Below the pieces are notes generated by a model. The model worked only from the letters and a program-made list of their open reading frames with translations. It was not told the origin of the DNA and made no database searches. This document shows, piece by piece, positions 45,221-54,677 of a stretch of DNA of 64,000 bases (the first letter of the stretch is position 1; each line of letters starts with the position of its first letter). Position numbers and translations under genes: made by a program. The stretch is from Curvibacter gracilis ATCC BAA-807 (lineage in GTDB: Bacteria; Pseudomonadota; Gammaproteobacteria; Burkholderiales; Burkholderiaceae_C): NCBI RefSeq assembly GCF_000518645.1, contig NZ_JADZ01000006.1, positions 62,001 to 126,000 on the forward strand, read 5' to 3'.

Positions 45221-45237
45221 TGTTCCAAGATGGAACA
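45221..45237. promoter_or_regulatory. TGTTCCA-N3-TGGAACA inverted repeat, candidate operator
   Basis: A perfect 7-bp inverted repeat with a 3-bp spacer lies about 200 bp upstream of the dehydrogenase start and 160 bp upstream of the regulator start. Its location suits an upstream activating site for the AcoR-like protein. The pairing is inferred. Confidence 0.55.
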
Positions 45238-45395
45238 TTCCGGCCGCGGGCCGCCAAGGCCGCGGCGGCTGTCTCAATTTGCGAATTTCCGACCTGTCCA
45301 CACGGTTTCTATGGGCTAACCCTGAGAACGCGCAGCCCCAGGGCTGCCGATACTGCGCTCACCCACCCACAGACCCACCGCTTGATGGAGGCCCC

Positions 45396-46625
45396 ATGCC
45401 CCGGCAAGACCCTGGCCGCCCCTGGGCGCGCCCGCTGTTCTTCAACACGCCCAGCCAGCGCGTGGCCCAGGCACGCCAGCAGCTGTTTGAAGAGGGGCAA
45501 CGCCCCAGCGGTCTGGTGCCCGAGGGGGTGCTGCAATCGTGGCTGCGTTGCCTGCGCCAGGAGCCCCGCACCAGCCGCACGCTGAGCTTCGACCCGGTCA
45601 CACCCAGCCGCCTGCATGGTGCCCTGGGCCGCAACCGCCCGCTGCTCAGCGCCTCGGGCGACGAGCTGCAGGCGCTGGAACACGCCCTCAGCGGCACCGA
45701 CTGCCGGGTCATCCTGACTGACAGCGAAGGCGTGATCGTGCATGTCACCCACCACCCGCTGGCCGACCAGCCCCTGCTGGGGGTGGCCGCGCGCCTGGGG
45801 GTGAACCTGTCGGAATCCGCCGTGGGCACCACCGCCCCCGGCCTGGTGGCCCACACCGGCCAGGCCTGCAGCGTGATGGGGGCGGAACACTATTACGACT
45901 GCCTGCAAAGCTTTCACTGCGCCGCCGCCCCGATCCGCGACATCCACGGGCGCCTGGCCGGGGTGCTGGACCTGACCATCGAAACCCACCCCTTCGGCTT
46001 TGACGCCGCCAGCCTGGTGGGCGCCTACGCCACCGCGATCGAGAACCGATTGCTCAAGGCCCAGGCACGAGAGCAGCTGGTGCTGCAGTTCCAGGCCCAC
46101 CCGGATCTGCTCGACAGCGTGCAACAAGGCCTGGCGGGCCTCGACGACCAGGGCCGGCTGGCCTGGGTCAACCCGGCCGGGCGGCGCCTGCTGGGCCTGG
46201 CCCCAGGGGCGTCGCACGAAGACCTCGACACCACGCTGGGCCTGGACCTGGCCGATCTGCTGGCCTTGAGCCACCACGATCAGCCCCAGGCCAGGCGCCT
46301 GGGCAACGGCCTGACCGTCTGGCTGCGCGTGCGGCTGCAGGCCGCCGATGGCTTGCGCCACCTGCAGGCCATCGGCGCGCCGGCCGGCCCCCCGGCACCG
46401 GCTCCTGAACCGGCCACTGCGCTCACGTCGGACGCCGCAACCGACAACAACCCGCAGGTCACCGAAGCCCGGCCCGCCCTGCACGAACACAGCCGCCAGC
46501 ACATCGAAGCCGCGTTGGCCCAGGCGGGCGGCAACATCACACGCGCCGCCCGGGCACTGGGTGTGTCCAGAGGGCTGTTGTATCGACGTTTGAAAAGCCG
46601 AATCCCGCCATCAGGCCCCGTCTGA
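45396..46625 (+). CDS. AcoR-like regulator with GAF and Fis-type HTH but no AAA+ domain
   Basis: A 409-residue regulator. The N-terminus has the RPSGLVPEGVLQSWLRCL segment common to AcoR-type activators. A GAF-like domain follows (ILTDSEGVIVHVTHHPL, LGVNLSESAVGTTAPG, DCLQSFHCAAAPIRDIHG), then a PAS-like region (GLAGLDDQGRLAWVNPAGRRLLGL). The C-terminus is a Fis-type helix-turn-helix (GNITRAARALGVSRGLLYRRLK). The central sigma54-interacting AAA+ module (GESGTGKE, GAFTGA) that AcoR carries is missing. It probably controls the divergent PQQ dehydrogenase with an alcohol or aldehyde as inducer, presumably with sigma70. Confidence 0.87.
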   Translation: MPRQDPGRPWARPLFFNTPSQRVAQARQQLFEEGQRPSGLVPEGVLQSWLRCLRQEPRTSRTLSFDPVTPSRLHGALGRNRPLLSASGDELQALEHALSGTDCRVILTDSEGVIVHVTHHPLADQPLLGVAARLGVNLSESAVGTTAPGLVAHTGQACSVMGAEHYYDCLQSFHCAAAPIRDIHGRLAGVLDLTIETHPFGFDAASLVGAYATAIENRLLKAQAREQLVLQFQAHPDLLDSVQQGLAGLDDQGRLAWVNPAGRRLLGLAPGASHEDLDTTLGLDLADLLALSHHDQPQARRLGNGLTVWLRVRLQAADGLRHLQAIGAPAGPPAPAPEPATALTSDAATDNNPQVTEARPALHEHSRQHIEAALAQAGGNITRAARALGVSRGLLYRRLKSRIPPSGPV

Positions 46626-46667
46626 GTTCGCAGCGGCCCCAAACCCATTCAGAATGGTGTCAGCTTC

Positions 46668-46694
46668 AGCCCGCCGTTGGACGTGCGGGCTTTT
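46668..46694 (+). terminator. Intrinsic terminator after the AcoR-like gene
   Basis: AGCCCGC and GCGGGCT form a seven-base stem across ten bases, followed by TTT. It lies about 45 bp beyond the regulator's stop codon. Confidence 0.6.
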
Positions 46695-46845
46695 GCCAAA
46701 TAGTCAAAACCCATTCACCTTTTTACGCAGATTTACTGACTAGGGTTTCCCCCCAGGTGGGTCTACAATCGCGAACCCTTGCGAGTCCGGACAGGCCGCC
46801 ACCGGTGCGCGACCCCAGCCCCAGCAAGCCAGCAGGAGACATTGG

Positions 46846-49158
46846 ATGCCCATCAACCCACAGGCCAACAAAGAAGAACAGCGCGCTGAATTGCGGCGCG
46901 CCGCACTGGAATACCACGAGCTGCCGACCCCCGGCAAGGTGGCCATTGCCGCCACCAAGCAACTGGTCAACCAGCACGACCTGGCCCTGGCCTACTCCCC
47001 CGGCGTCGCAGCCCCCTGCGAAGAGATCGTCAAAGATCCCAATGCCGCCTTCAAATACACCAGCCGCGGCAACCTCGTGGCCGTGATCACCAACGGCACC
47101 GCCGTGCTGGGCCTGGGCAACATCGGCCCGCTGGCCGCCAAGCCCGTCATGGAAGGCAAGGGCGTGCTGTTCAAGAAGTTCGCCGGCATCGATGTGTTCG
47201 ACATCGAGATCGACGAGCAGAAAGACCTGGACAAGCTGGTCGACATCATTGCCTCGCTGGAGCCCACCTTCGGCGGCATCAACCTCGAAGACATCAAGGC
47301 CCCCGACTGCTTCTATGTGGAGCGCAAGCTGCGCGAACGCATGAAGATCCCCGTCTTCCACGACGACCAGCACGGCACCGCCATCGTGGTGGGCGCGGCC
47401 CTGCTCAACGGCCTGAAGGTCGTGGGCAAGGACATCAAGAAGGTCAAGCTCGTCACCTCGGGCGCCGGTGCCGCCGCCCTGGCCTGCCTGAGCCTGCTGC
47501 TCAAGCTGGGCCTGCCGCGCGAGAACATCTACGTGACCGACCTGGCCGGCGTGGTCTATGAAGGCCGCACCGAGCTGATGGACGAGGACAAGATCCAGTT
47601 CGCCCAGAAGACCGACGCCCGCACCCTGGGCCAGATCATCGAAGGCGCCGACGTCTTCCTGGGCCTGTCGGCCGGCGGTGTGCTCAAGCCCGAGATGGTG
47701 GCCAAGATGGCCGCCAACCCGCTGATCTTCGCGCTGGCCAACCCCACGCCCGAAATCCTGCCCGAAGAGGTCAAGGCCGTGCGTGACGACGCCATCATGG
47801 CCACCGGCCGCACCGATTACCCGAACCAGGTCAACAACGTCCTGTGCTTCCCGTACATCTTCCGTGGCGCGCTCGATGCCGGCGCCTCGACCATCACGGT
47901 GGAGATGGAGATTGCGGCCGTGCACGCGATTGCCGAGCTGGCCCAGGCCGAGCAAAGCGAAGTGGTGGCCGCCGCCTACGTGGGCCACCCCCTGGCCTTC
48001 GGCCCCGAATACCTGATCCCCAAGCCCTTCGACCCGCGCCTGATGATGAAGATCGCGCCGGCCGTGGCGCAGGCGGCCGCCGACAGCGGCGTGGCCCTGC
48101 GCCCCGTGAAGGACCTGGACGCCTACCGCGAGAAGCTGCAAAGCTTCGTCTACGCCTCGGGCACCACCATGAAGCCCATCTTCACCGCCGCCAAGGCCGC
48201 CGCCAAGAAGCGCGTGGCCTATGCCGAGGGTGAAGAAGAACGCGTGCTGCGCGCCGCCCAGATCGTGGTCGACGAGGGCCTGGCCCGCCCGACCCTGATC
48301 GGCCGACCGGCCGTGATCGCCGAGCGCATCGAGAAGTTCGGCCTGCGCCTGCAGGAAGGCCGTGACTACGACATCGTCAACGTCGAGAACGACCACCGCT
48401 ACCGCGACTTCTGGCAGACCTACCACCGCATGACCGAGCGCAAGGGCGTCACGGTGCCGATCGCCAAGATCGAGATGCGCCGGCGCCTGTCGCTGATCGG
48501 CGCCATGCTGCTGCACAAGGGCGAAGTCGACGGCCTGATCGCCGGCACCTGGGGCCACACCACGCTGCACCTGAACTACCTGGACCAGGTGATCGGCAAG
48601 CGCCCGGGCGTGAGCACCTACGCCTGCATGAACGGCCTGCTGCTGCCCGACCGCCAACTGTTCCTGGTCGACACCCACGTCAACTACGACCCGACGGCCG
48701 AGCAACTCACCGAGATCACCATCATGGCCGCCGAGGAGATGATGCGTTTCGGCATCAAGCCCAAGGCGGCGCTGCTGTCGCACTCGAACTTCGGCAGCAG
48801 CAGCCAGCCCAGCGCGGTGAAGATGCGCCGCACCCTGGAGCTGCTGCGCGAACAGGCCCCATGGCTGGAAGTGGATGGCGAAATGCACGGCGACGTGGCC
48901 CTCGATGGTGCCGCCCGCCAGGCGCTGATGCCGCACAGCACCCTTTTGGGCAGCGCCAACCTGCTGGTGTTGCCCAACATCGATGCAGCCAACATCTCGT
49001 ACAACCTGCTGAAGACGGCGGCCGGTGGCAACATCGCGATCGGCCCGGTGCTGCTGGGCGCGGCGCAGCCGGTGCACATCCTCACCGCCAGCACCACGGT
49101 GCGCCGGATCGTGAACATGACAGCCCTGACGGTGGCCGACGCCAACGCTTCGCGATAA
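46846..49158 (+). CDS. maeB: NADP-dependent malic enzyme with phosphotransacetylase domain
   Basis: A 770-residue enzyme that decarboxylates malate to pyruvate and supplies NADPH. The malic domain has [16 protein letters not shown], the active-site region [21 protein letters not shown], and [13 protein letters not shown]. From about residue 430 on comes the phosphotransacetylase-like domain ([24 protein letters not shown], ending [23 protein letters not shown]), a regulatory fusion typical of proteobacterial MaeB. TACAAT at 46764-46769 may be the -10 box. An 11-bp stem terminator follows the stop. Confidence 0.96.
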   Translation: MPINPQANKEEQRAELRRAALEYHELPTPGKVAIAATKQLVNQHDLALAYSPGVAAPCEEIVKDPNAAFKYTSRGNLVAVITNGTAVLGLGNIGPLAAKPVMEGKGVLFKKFAGIDVFDIEIDEQKDLDKLVDIIASLEPTFGGINLEDIKAPDCFYVERKLRERMKIPVFHDDQHGTAIVVGAALLNGLKVVGKDIKKVKLVTSGAGAAALACLSLLLKLGLPRENIYVTDLAGVVYEGRTELMDEDKIQFAQKTDARTLGQIIEGADVFLGLSAGGVLKPEMVAKMAANPLIFALANPTPEILPEEVKAVRDDAIMATGRTDYPNQVNNVLCFPYIFRGALDAGASTITVEMEIAAVHAIAELAQAEQSEVVAAAYVGHPLAFGPEYLIPKPFDPRLMMKIAPAVAQAAADSGVALRPVKDLDAYREKLQSFVYASGTTMKPIFTAAKAAAKKRVAYAEGEEERVLRAAQIVVDEGLARPTLIGRPAVIAERIEKFGLRLQEGRDYDIVNVENDHRYRDFWQTYHRMTERKGVTVPIAKIEMRRRLSLIGAMLLHKGEVDGLIAGTWGHTTLHLNYLDQVIGKRPGVSTYACMNGLLLPDRQLFLVDTHVNYDPTAEQLTEITIMAAEEMMRFGIKPKAALLSHSNFGSSSQPSAVKMRRTLELLREQAPWLEVDGEMHGDVALDGAARQALMPHSTLLGSANLLVLPNIDAANISYNLLKTAAGGNIAIGPVLLGAAQPVHILTASTTVRRIVNMTALTVADANASR

Positions 49159-49207
49159 GCAATCGCTCCATAGCGAGCGCTAACTTTTAGACGACGGAAA
49201 CCCGAGC

Positions 49208-49242
49208 GCGGCTGCCCATTTTTTGGGCAGCCGCTTGCTTTT
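49208..49242 (+). terminator. Intrinsic terminator after maeB
   Basis: GCGGCTGCCCA and TGGGCAGCCGC form an eleven-base perfect stem with a five-T loop. It is followed by TTGCTTTTC and lies about 50 bp after the maeB stop. Confidence 0.85.
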
Positions 49243-49315
49243 CAGGACCAGATACGTCAAACTTGCGACCTTGAAATTTTGGGGTTTACCCGGAGTTTCT
49301 GAAAGGTGTTATTTC

Positions 49316-49723
49316 ATGCTGCGAAAAGTTGCCGCCAGAACAAGCCAATTCCTGCTGGTTTGTCTGATGTTGGCAGCGGCGCTCTCAGGCACCACTTTGG
49401 TGCATTCCCGAGAAACGCCCGCGATCAGTGCCCAGGCCACGATCTCCCTGGCGGAATTGCCGGCGCAAGGGCGCCAGACTTATCAATTGATCCTGTCCGG
49501 GGGGCCTTTCCCCTTCGAGAAGGATGGTGTGGTCTTTGGCAACCGCGAGCGGATCCTGCCCCATCAGCCTCGCGGCTTCTACCGTGAATACACCGTTCAG
49601 ACTCCAGGCTCGCGTGACCGGGGTGCCCGGCGCATTGTCTGTGGGGGCCGCCAGATCAGGGCGCCCGAAGCCTGCTACTACAGCCAAGACCACTATGCGA
49701 GCTTTCGCCGCATCGTCGAATGA
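49316..49723 (+). CDS. Secreted guanyl-specific ribonuclease (RNase T1/Sa type)
   Basis: A 135-residue protein with a signal peptide (hydrophobic residues 11-28). The mature part matches the RNase Sa family: GPFPFEKDGVVFGNRERILP, GFYREYTVQTPGS and QDHYASF. The catalytic Glu91, Arg102, Arg106 and His126 are all present by alignment with the known Sa sequence. It cleaves RNA after G. The start at MLRKVAA follows GAAAGGTG; an in-frame ATG 93 bp upstream is less likely. A barstar gene follows, so it is an RNase-inhibitor pair. Confidence 0.9.
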   Translation: MLRKVAARTSQFLLVCLMLAAALSGTTLVHSRETPAISAQATISLAELPAQGRQTYQLILSGGPFPFEKDGVVFGNRERILPHQPRGFYREYTVQTPGSRDRGARRIVCGGRQIRAPEACYYSQDHYASFRRIVE

Positions 49724-49824
49724 CCTTTGAAATCACCGCTGCCATGAAGGCGCCCCAGGTAGGACCTCGGGCCAACAGCGTGGCCGGACCCATTTTTTTT
49801 GACCATAGAGAAAGAGAAGCGGAG

Positions 49825-50226
49825 ATGGATACGCCACTTCGTACCGTTCGAACCAACATCGTTCAGTCGATTCGGGCCTTTCGGGTACAAGACCTTCAGG
49901 AAGCCGCACGCGACCTGGGCCAGCACTTTCTGTACGCCAATCTGGCCAATGCACAGTCCAAACAGGACGTGCTGGACATGATTGCGGCGCAATTCACCTT
50001 TCCGGCGCACTTCGGCAAGAATTTTGACGCCTTGTATGACTGCATGACCGATCCCTTGCACAAATCGGGCCCGCAGCCAGGCTTCATCGTGGTGCTGGAA
50101 CAGATTCCGGCCCACGCCAAGTTCGACAAGGAAGCGCGCGAGCAATTGCTCGACATCTTCCGGGATGCCGCCGATTACTGGAGCGACCGGAAGATCCCCT
50201 TCCGATGTTTCTATTCTTTTCTGTAG
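49825..50226 (+). CDS. Barstar-family ribonuclease inhibitor
   Basis: A 133-residue barstar homologue that would bind and block the RNase in the cytoplasm until export. The barstar core FPAHFGKNFDALYDCMTDPL and DIFRDAADYWSDRKIPFRCFYSF is present. The start MDTPLRTVRTNIVQSIRAF is preferred because it follows GCGGAG. An in-frame ATG at 49720 overlaps the RNase stop codon by an ATGA and would add 35 residues with no family resemblance. The start choice is therefore reasonably firm. No signal peptide is present. Confidence 0.92.
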   Translation: MDTPLRTVRTNIVQSIRAFRVQDLQEAARDLGQHFLYANLANAQSKQDVLDMIAAQFTFPAHFGKNFDALYDCMTDPLHKSGPQPGFIVVLEQIPAHAKFDKEAREQLLDIFRDAADYWSDRKIPFRCFYSFL

Positions 50227-50653
50227 CCCGTTCTGCACAAGCTGGCCAAGCAGAACGGGCCAACGAGGCTGAAGTCGGCAAGACCCTGACCGGTATTGCC
50301 CTGAACCCGGACAGCGGCGACCGCATGCCCACCGACAAACTGGTGGATGTCTCGCCCCAGGCGCTGCGCATGAGCAGCCCTTTCAATGCCGGGTACTGGT
50401 TGTCGGCGGCCTGAAGCGCCCCACCTTTGCCCTCTCAAAAAACCCGCAGTCGCGCACTGCGGGTTTTTTTTTGCCACCTTGGTTCGCCTGGTCGATCGGG
50501 CTTGCAAAAAGCCCCGCCAGCTGCGGGCAAGCCCTGCTTGCATGGCATGACTCGTGCAGGCAACATTCGCGCTCCTGACGCAGGGAGGCCCTCCAAATAC
50601 CCAGTTGGCGTGGCTTTTGCCTGTGCGATACCGACACGACCCAAAAGGTGCCT
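50227..50653. other. 427-bp intergenic region, possible gene remnant and terminator
   Basis: No intact gene is recognised. From about 50265 to 50414 an open stretch overlapping no other gene reads EVGKTLTGIALNPDSGDRMPTDKLVDVSPQ and ends at a TGA. It has gene-like codon use but no clear start and could be the remnant of a lost gene or a very short gene beginning at 50325. A strong terminator lies at 50437-50472. Confidence 0.4.
50437..50472 (+). terminator. Strong intrinsic terminator
   Basis: AAAAAACCCGCAGT and its complement (ACTGCGGG plus T run) form a stem with the five-base loop CGCGC, followed by nine T residues. It ends the RNase-barstar transcript. Confidence 0.92.
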
Positions 50654-52450
50654 ATGAACTTGTTGAACCGCCTATCCATCCGGGCCCGCCTTTATTTCGG
50701 CACCGGATTCTCCCTGCTGCTGCTGACCGTCATCGGACTGACCGGTTTCTGGGCCCTGCACAGCACCCAAGGCACCCTGAAGACCTTGCTGGAGCAGAAG
50801 GTGCAGACCCTCACCTCGCTCGACGAACTGCGGCTCAAGGCCGCCGACATCCGCCGCAGCGAGAAAGACATCATCATCAGCTTCAACAACAGCGTGGAAG
50901 TGGGCAATCTGCGCGAAGCCTGGAAGAAGCAACTGGGCAGCCTGCTGAGCGCCACCAGCACCCTGCAGACCCAGAATGCCGATGACAGCGCCCTCACCGA
51001 GTCCCTCAAGCAGGTGCAGGCCGCCTTGAAGGAATACGAGACCGGCCTGACCCCCATCCTCGAACAGGTGGAACGCGCCCAGATCGATGGCGCTGCCGCC
51101 GGCGCCTATGCCGACCGGCTCAAAAAGCACATGGAAGCCGCCGACCAGGGCCTGTCGCAACTCAGCCGCCAGGCCAGCGAGGCCATGCACAACGCCGAAG
51201 CCGACATGCAGCGCGACATCTACCGCCTGGGCTCGCTGATCGTGGCCCTGCTGGTGGTGGCCCTGGTGGTGCTGATCCCCTTGACCGTGTTCAGCGTGCG
51301 CGGCCTGGCCCGCTCCATCACCCAGGCGCGTGACCTGGCCGAGCGCATTGCCCAGGGCGATCTGTCCAACGAGGTGCGCAGCGATTCGGACGACGAAATC
51401 GGCCAGCTCGTCAGCGCCATGGGCCAGATGCAGGAATCGTTGCGCGACCTGGTCAAGCAGGTGATGCAGGCCACCGAGAACATCGCCACCGCCAGCAGCG
51501 AGATCGCCAGCGGCAACAACGACCTGTCGCACCGCACCGAGCAGACCGCCGCGAATCTGCAAAAGACCTCGTCCTCGATGGAGGCCCTGACGCACAACGT
51601 GCAGCAGTCGGCCGAGTCCTCCCGCCAGGCCAGCGCGCTGGCGGGCTCGGCCTCACAGGTGGCCGAGCAGGGCGGGCAGGTGGTGTCTCGCGTGGTGAGC
51701 ACCATGGAAGAGATCCGCACCGCCTCGCGCAAGATCGGCGACATCACCGGCGTGATCGACGGCATTGCCTTCCAGACCAACATCCTGGCGCTGAACGCTG
51801 CGGTTGAAGCAGCGCGTGCCGGTGAGCAGGGTCGGGGCTTTGCCGTGGTGGCCGGCGAGGTGCGCAACCTGGCCCAGCGCGCCGCCCAGGCCGCGCGCGA
51901 GATCAAGACCCTGATCGGGGCCTCGGAGGCCAAGGTCGAATCGGGCTCGGAGCTGGTGCAGCAGGCCGGCAGCACCATGAGCGAGGTGGTGGTCTCGGTG
52001 CAGCGCGTGGCCCACATCGTGGCCGACATCACCCAGGCCACCGGCGAACAAAGCGGCGGCCTCAGCGAGGTCAACTCGGCTGTGGCCCAGCTCGACCAGG
52101 TGACCCAGCAGAACGCCGCCCTGGTGGAAGAGTCAGCCGCCGCCGCGCAATCGATGCAAACACAGGCCGAGCAGCTGGAGCAACTGGTGCGCAAGTTCCG
52201 CCTGGGGGCTGGTGAACCGGCCACCCTGCGCCGCAGCAACGCGCCCAAGCCCATGCCTGCACCCAGCAGCCGGCCAGCCGCCGCCCCGCTGCCGAGCAGC
52301 CAGCCCGCACCTGCCCGGGTGGCTGGACCGGGACATGCCAAGGCCCCGACAGCGCCTGCGGCCAAACCCGCAGCCATTGCCCACCAGGCCACAGCCAAGC
52401 CGCCGGCCATGGCGGCGGCGGGTCAGGAAGACGACTGGGAAACCTTCTGA
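50654..52450 (+). CDS. Methyl-accepting chemotaxis protein
   Basis: A 598-residue transmembrane chemoreceptor. Helix 1 (about residues 15-36) and helix 2 (about 195-216) bracket a helical-bundle periplasmic sensor. HAMP and a Tar-like signalling domain follow, with the hairpin tip [43 protein letters not shown] long Pro/Ala-rich linker ends in the pentapeptide DWETF, which tethers the methylating enzymes CheR and CheB. The ATG after AAAAGGTGCCT is preferred over the GTG two codons earlier. No other che genes are near, so the ligand is unknown. Confidence 0.95.
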   Translation: MNLLNRLSIRARLYFGTGFSLLLLTVIGLTGFWALHSTQGTLKTLLEQKVQTLTSLDELRLKAADIRRSEKDIIISFNNSVEVGNLREAWKKQLGSLLSATSTLQTQNADDSALTESLKQVQAALKEYETGLTPILEQVERAQIDGAAAGAYADRLKKHMEAADQGLSQLSRQASEAMHNAEADMQRDIYRLGSLIVALLVVALVVLIPLTVFSVRGLARSITQARDLAERIAQGDLSNEVRSDSDDEIGQLVSAMGQMQESLRDLVKQVMQATENIATASSEIASGNNDLSHRTEQTAANLQKTSSSMEALTHNVQQSAESSRQASALAGSASQVAEQGGQVVSRVVSTMEEIRTASRKIGDITGVIDGIAFQTNILALNAAVEAARAGEQGRGFAVVAGEVRNLAQRAAQAAREIKTLIGASEAKVESGSELVQQAGSTMSEVVVSVQRVAHIVADITQATGEQSGGLSEVNSAVAQLDQVTQQNAALVEESAAAAQSMQTQAEQLEQLVRKFRLGAGEPATLRRSNAPKPMPAPSSRPAAAPLPSSQPAPARVAGPGHAKAPTAPAAKPAAIAHQATAKPPAMAAAGQEDDWETF

Positions 52451-52513
52451 GCCAGCGCCCTGGGGCACCCGCCGGGGGGCCCTGAGGGGTGTCTCAGGGG
52501 GTGCATCGGTGGA

Positions 52514-53272
52514 TCAGAGCGACTGCGCCAGCGCCACGTACTCGGCCACCGGCACCTCTTCGGCACGGCGCTGGGTGTTGAATTCGCCGCTGAAGCCACG
52601 CGCTTCGAGCCAGCGGCCCAGGGTATGGCGCAGCAGCTTGCGCCGCTGGCTGAAAGCCACCTGCACCAATTCTTCAAGCAGCTTGGGGTTCAGCGGGGCC
52701 GGCTCCGCGTGCGGCACCATGCGCACCACGGCGCTGTCCACCCGGGGCGGTGGGTCAAAACTCTCGGGCGGCACGAACAGCACGTTCTGCATGGCGTAGC
52801 GCCACTGCAGCATCACGCTCAGGCGGCCGTAGTCCGAGGTGCTGGGCCCAGCCACCATGCGGTCGATCACCTCTTTTTGCAGCATGAAGTGCTGGTCTTC
52901 GACCACGTCCACATGCTCGAGCAGGTGAAACAGGATGGGTGTGGAGATGTTGTAGGGCAGGTTGCCCACCACGCGCAGGCGCGGCACGCCCAGGCTCTGG
53001 GCCAGGGCGGTGAAATCCACCTTCAGGACATCCGACTCCACCACGTTGAGCTGGGGGTGCTCACGCAGGCGGCGCGCCAGATCACGGTCCAGCTCGATCA
53101 CGGTGAGGCGGCCCACGCGCTCGACCAGCGGCTGGGTCAGCGCCGCCAGGCCGGGGCCGATCTCGACCATGGGTTGGCCGGGCTGCGGCGCGATCTCGTC
53201 GACGATGCCATCGATGATGGCGCGGTCGGACAGAAAGTGCTGGCCGAAGCGTTTGCGGGGAATGTGTTTCAT
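52514..53272 (-). CDS. rsmA: 16S rRNA adenine(1518/1519)-N6 dimethyltransferase
   Basis: RsmA (KsgA) dimethylates two adjacent adenines near the 3' end of 16S rRNA in the assembling small subunit. The 252-residue protein has [11 protein letters not shown] at the start, SAM motif [16 protein letters not shown], and the catalytic NLPYN motif ([18 protein letters not shown]). It starts 3 bp after surA on the same strand. In many genomes pdxA lies between surA and rsmA; here it is absent. Confidence 0.96.
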   Translation of the reverse strand: MKHIPRKRFGQHFLSDRAIIDGIVDEIAPQPGQPMVEIGPGLAALTQPLVERVGRLTVIELDRDLARRLREHPQLNVVESDVLKVDFTALAQSLGVPRLRVVGNLPYNISTPILFHLLEHVDVVEDQHFMLQKEVIDRMVAGPSTSDYGRLSVMLQWRYAMQNVLFVPPESFDPPPRVDSAVVRMVPHAEPAPLNPKLLEELVQVAFSQRRKLLRHTLGRWLEARGFSGEFNTQRRAEEVPVAEYVALAQSL

Positions 53273-53275
53273 GGC

Positions 53276-54652
53276 TTATTGCGGCGGGTCACGCAGTTCC
53301 ACGTAGGCGCGGTCACGCACCTCCTGGGCCCAGCTCACGTAAGCCTCTTCCATCTTCTTTTCGCGCAGCATGTTGCGCGCCACCTCGCGCTGGTCGCGCA
53401 AGGACATCGGTGCGTCGCGACGCTCCATCAACTGGATCAGGTGCACGCCAAAACGCGACACCACCGGCTCGCTGACCTCGCCGGGCTCCAGGCGGTTCAT
53501 CACCTCCTCGAACTCGGGCACGAACTGGCCCGGGTTGACCCAGCCCAGATCACCGCCTTGCTTGGCGCTGCCGTCCTGCGAGTGCTCACGCGCCAGATCG
53601 GCAAACGAGGCACCGCCCTCGACGATGCGCTGGCGGTAGCCCTTGATCAGGGCCACGGCGGCGCTTTCGCTGAGCTTGGGGCCGGTGCGCAGCAGGATGT
53701 GGCGGGCGCGCGACTGGGGCACGGTCACCACCGCCGGCTTGGGATCGTTGCGGTCGATCACCTTGAGGATGTGGAAGCCCGCACCGCTGCGGACCGGGCC
53801 GACAATGGCCTGCACCGGGGCGTCCTTGACGGCGTTGATGAAGATCTCGGGGTAGCGCTCGGCGGCGCGCAGGCCCATCTCGCCGCCGCGGGTGCGGTCG
53901 GTGCCATCGGAGTAGTCGCGCGCCAGGGTGGCAAAGTCGACCCCGGCGCGGGCCTGGGCCGCCACCCGGTCGGCGCGGGCCTTGAGGTTGGCCACCGTCT
54001 CTGGTGAGGCGCCTTCGGGCACCGCCACCAGCACCTGGGCCAGGTTGATCTCCTGCTGTGCCAGCGACTGGCGGGCCAGTTGCTCCTGCAGGAACTGGTC
54101 GATCTCCAGGTCGGTGACCTTGGCGCGCGGCTCCACCTCGCGCTCGCGCAGGCGGGCCAGCAGCAACTGGGTGCGCAGGTCATCGCGCAGCTGCTTGAGG
54201 CTCAGCCCGTCCTGGCTCAAGCGCTTGCGCAACTCGGCCACGGTGAGCTGGTTCTGGCGGGCGATGTTCTGCTCGGCCAGATCGATCGCGCCTTCCTCGA
54301 CCTTCAGGCCCTGTTCGGCGGCCAGTTGGGCCTGGGCCTTCTCACCGATCATGCGCTCCAGCACCAGGCGATCGAGTTCGGCGGCGGAGGGCGGGGTGGT
54401 GCCCTGCTGCGCCAGTTGCTGCAGGGTGCGGGCCACACGGGCACGCACCTCGTTGTTGGTGATGGGCTCGGAATTGACCACGGCCACGATGTAGTCGGCC
54501 TGCTGCGGGCCGCTGGGGGCGGCGGTGCGCACGGCGGGTGCCGGGGCAAACGCGGACGAGGAACCGCTGCCAGGCATGCGGATGCCCTGGGCCTGGGCTG
54601 ACAAGGCAGTCAGGCAGGCCAGCGTCAGAACGGTGAGGCGTTGGATCATCAT
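53276..54652 (-). CDS. surA: Periplasmic chaperone SurA
   Basis: SurA guides unfolded outer-membrane proteins to the BAM complex. The 458-residue form has a signal peptide (MIQRLTVLTLACLTALSAQAQ), an N-terminal chaperone domain (IVAVVNSEPITNNEVRARVARTLQQL), and two parvulin PPIase domains (RARHILLRTGP... and the first one near VLVAVPEGASPE). Start options are 54652 or 54685; the latter would overlap the lptD stop by 8 bp and add 11 residues before the signal peptide. I favour 54652. Confidence 0.92.
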   Translation of the reverse strand: MMIQRLTVLTLACLTALSAQAQGIRMPGSGSSSAFAPAPAVRTAAPSGPQQADYIVAVVNSEPITNNEVRARVARTLQQLAQQGTTPPSAAELDRLVLERMIGEKAQAQLAAEQGLKVEEGAIDLAEQNIARQNQLTVAELRKRLSQDGLSLKQLRDDLRTQLLLARLREREVEPRAKVTDLEIDQFLQEQLARQSLAQQEINLAQVLVAVPEGASPETVANLKARADRVAAQARAGVDFATLARDYSDGTDRTRGGEMGLRAAERYPEIFINAVKDAPVQAIVGPVRSGAGFHILKVIDRNDPKPAVVTVPQSRARHILLRTGPKLSESAAVALIKGYRQRIVEGGASFADLAREHSQDGSAKQGGDLGWVNPGQFVPEFEEVMNRLEPGEVSEPVVSRFGVHLIQLMERRDAPMSLRDQREVARNMLREKKMEEAYVSWAQEVRDRAYVELRDPPQ

Positions 54653-54677
54653 GGAAGGAAAAGCTCTGGCCTGGGCC

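Larger units (their letters stand above)
45023..45395. other. 373-bp divergent regulatory region of the dehydrogenase and its regulator
   Basis: No gene is visible. It holds two clear palindromes: GGTTCATGAACC at 45093-45104 and TGTTCCA-AGA-TGGAACA at 45221-45237. I could not find a -24/-12 (sigma54) promoter with good match on either strand. Confidence 0.7.

Noticed and set aside
49720-49824. Longer barstar start overlapping the RNase stop
   Set aside because: Added 35 residues show no family similarity, and a good ribosome-binding site lies before 49825.
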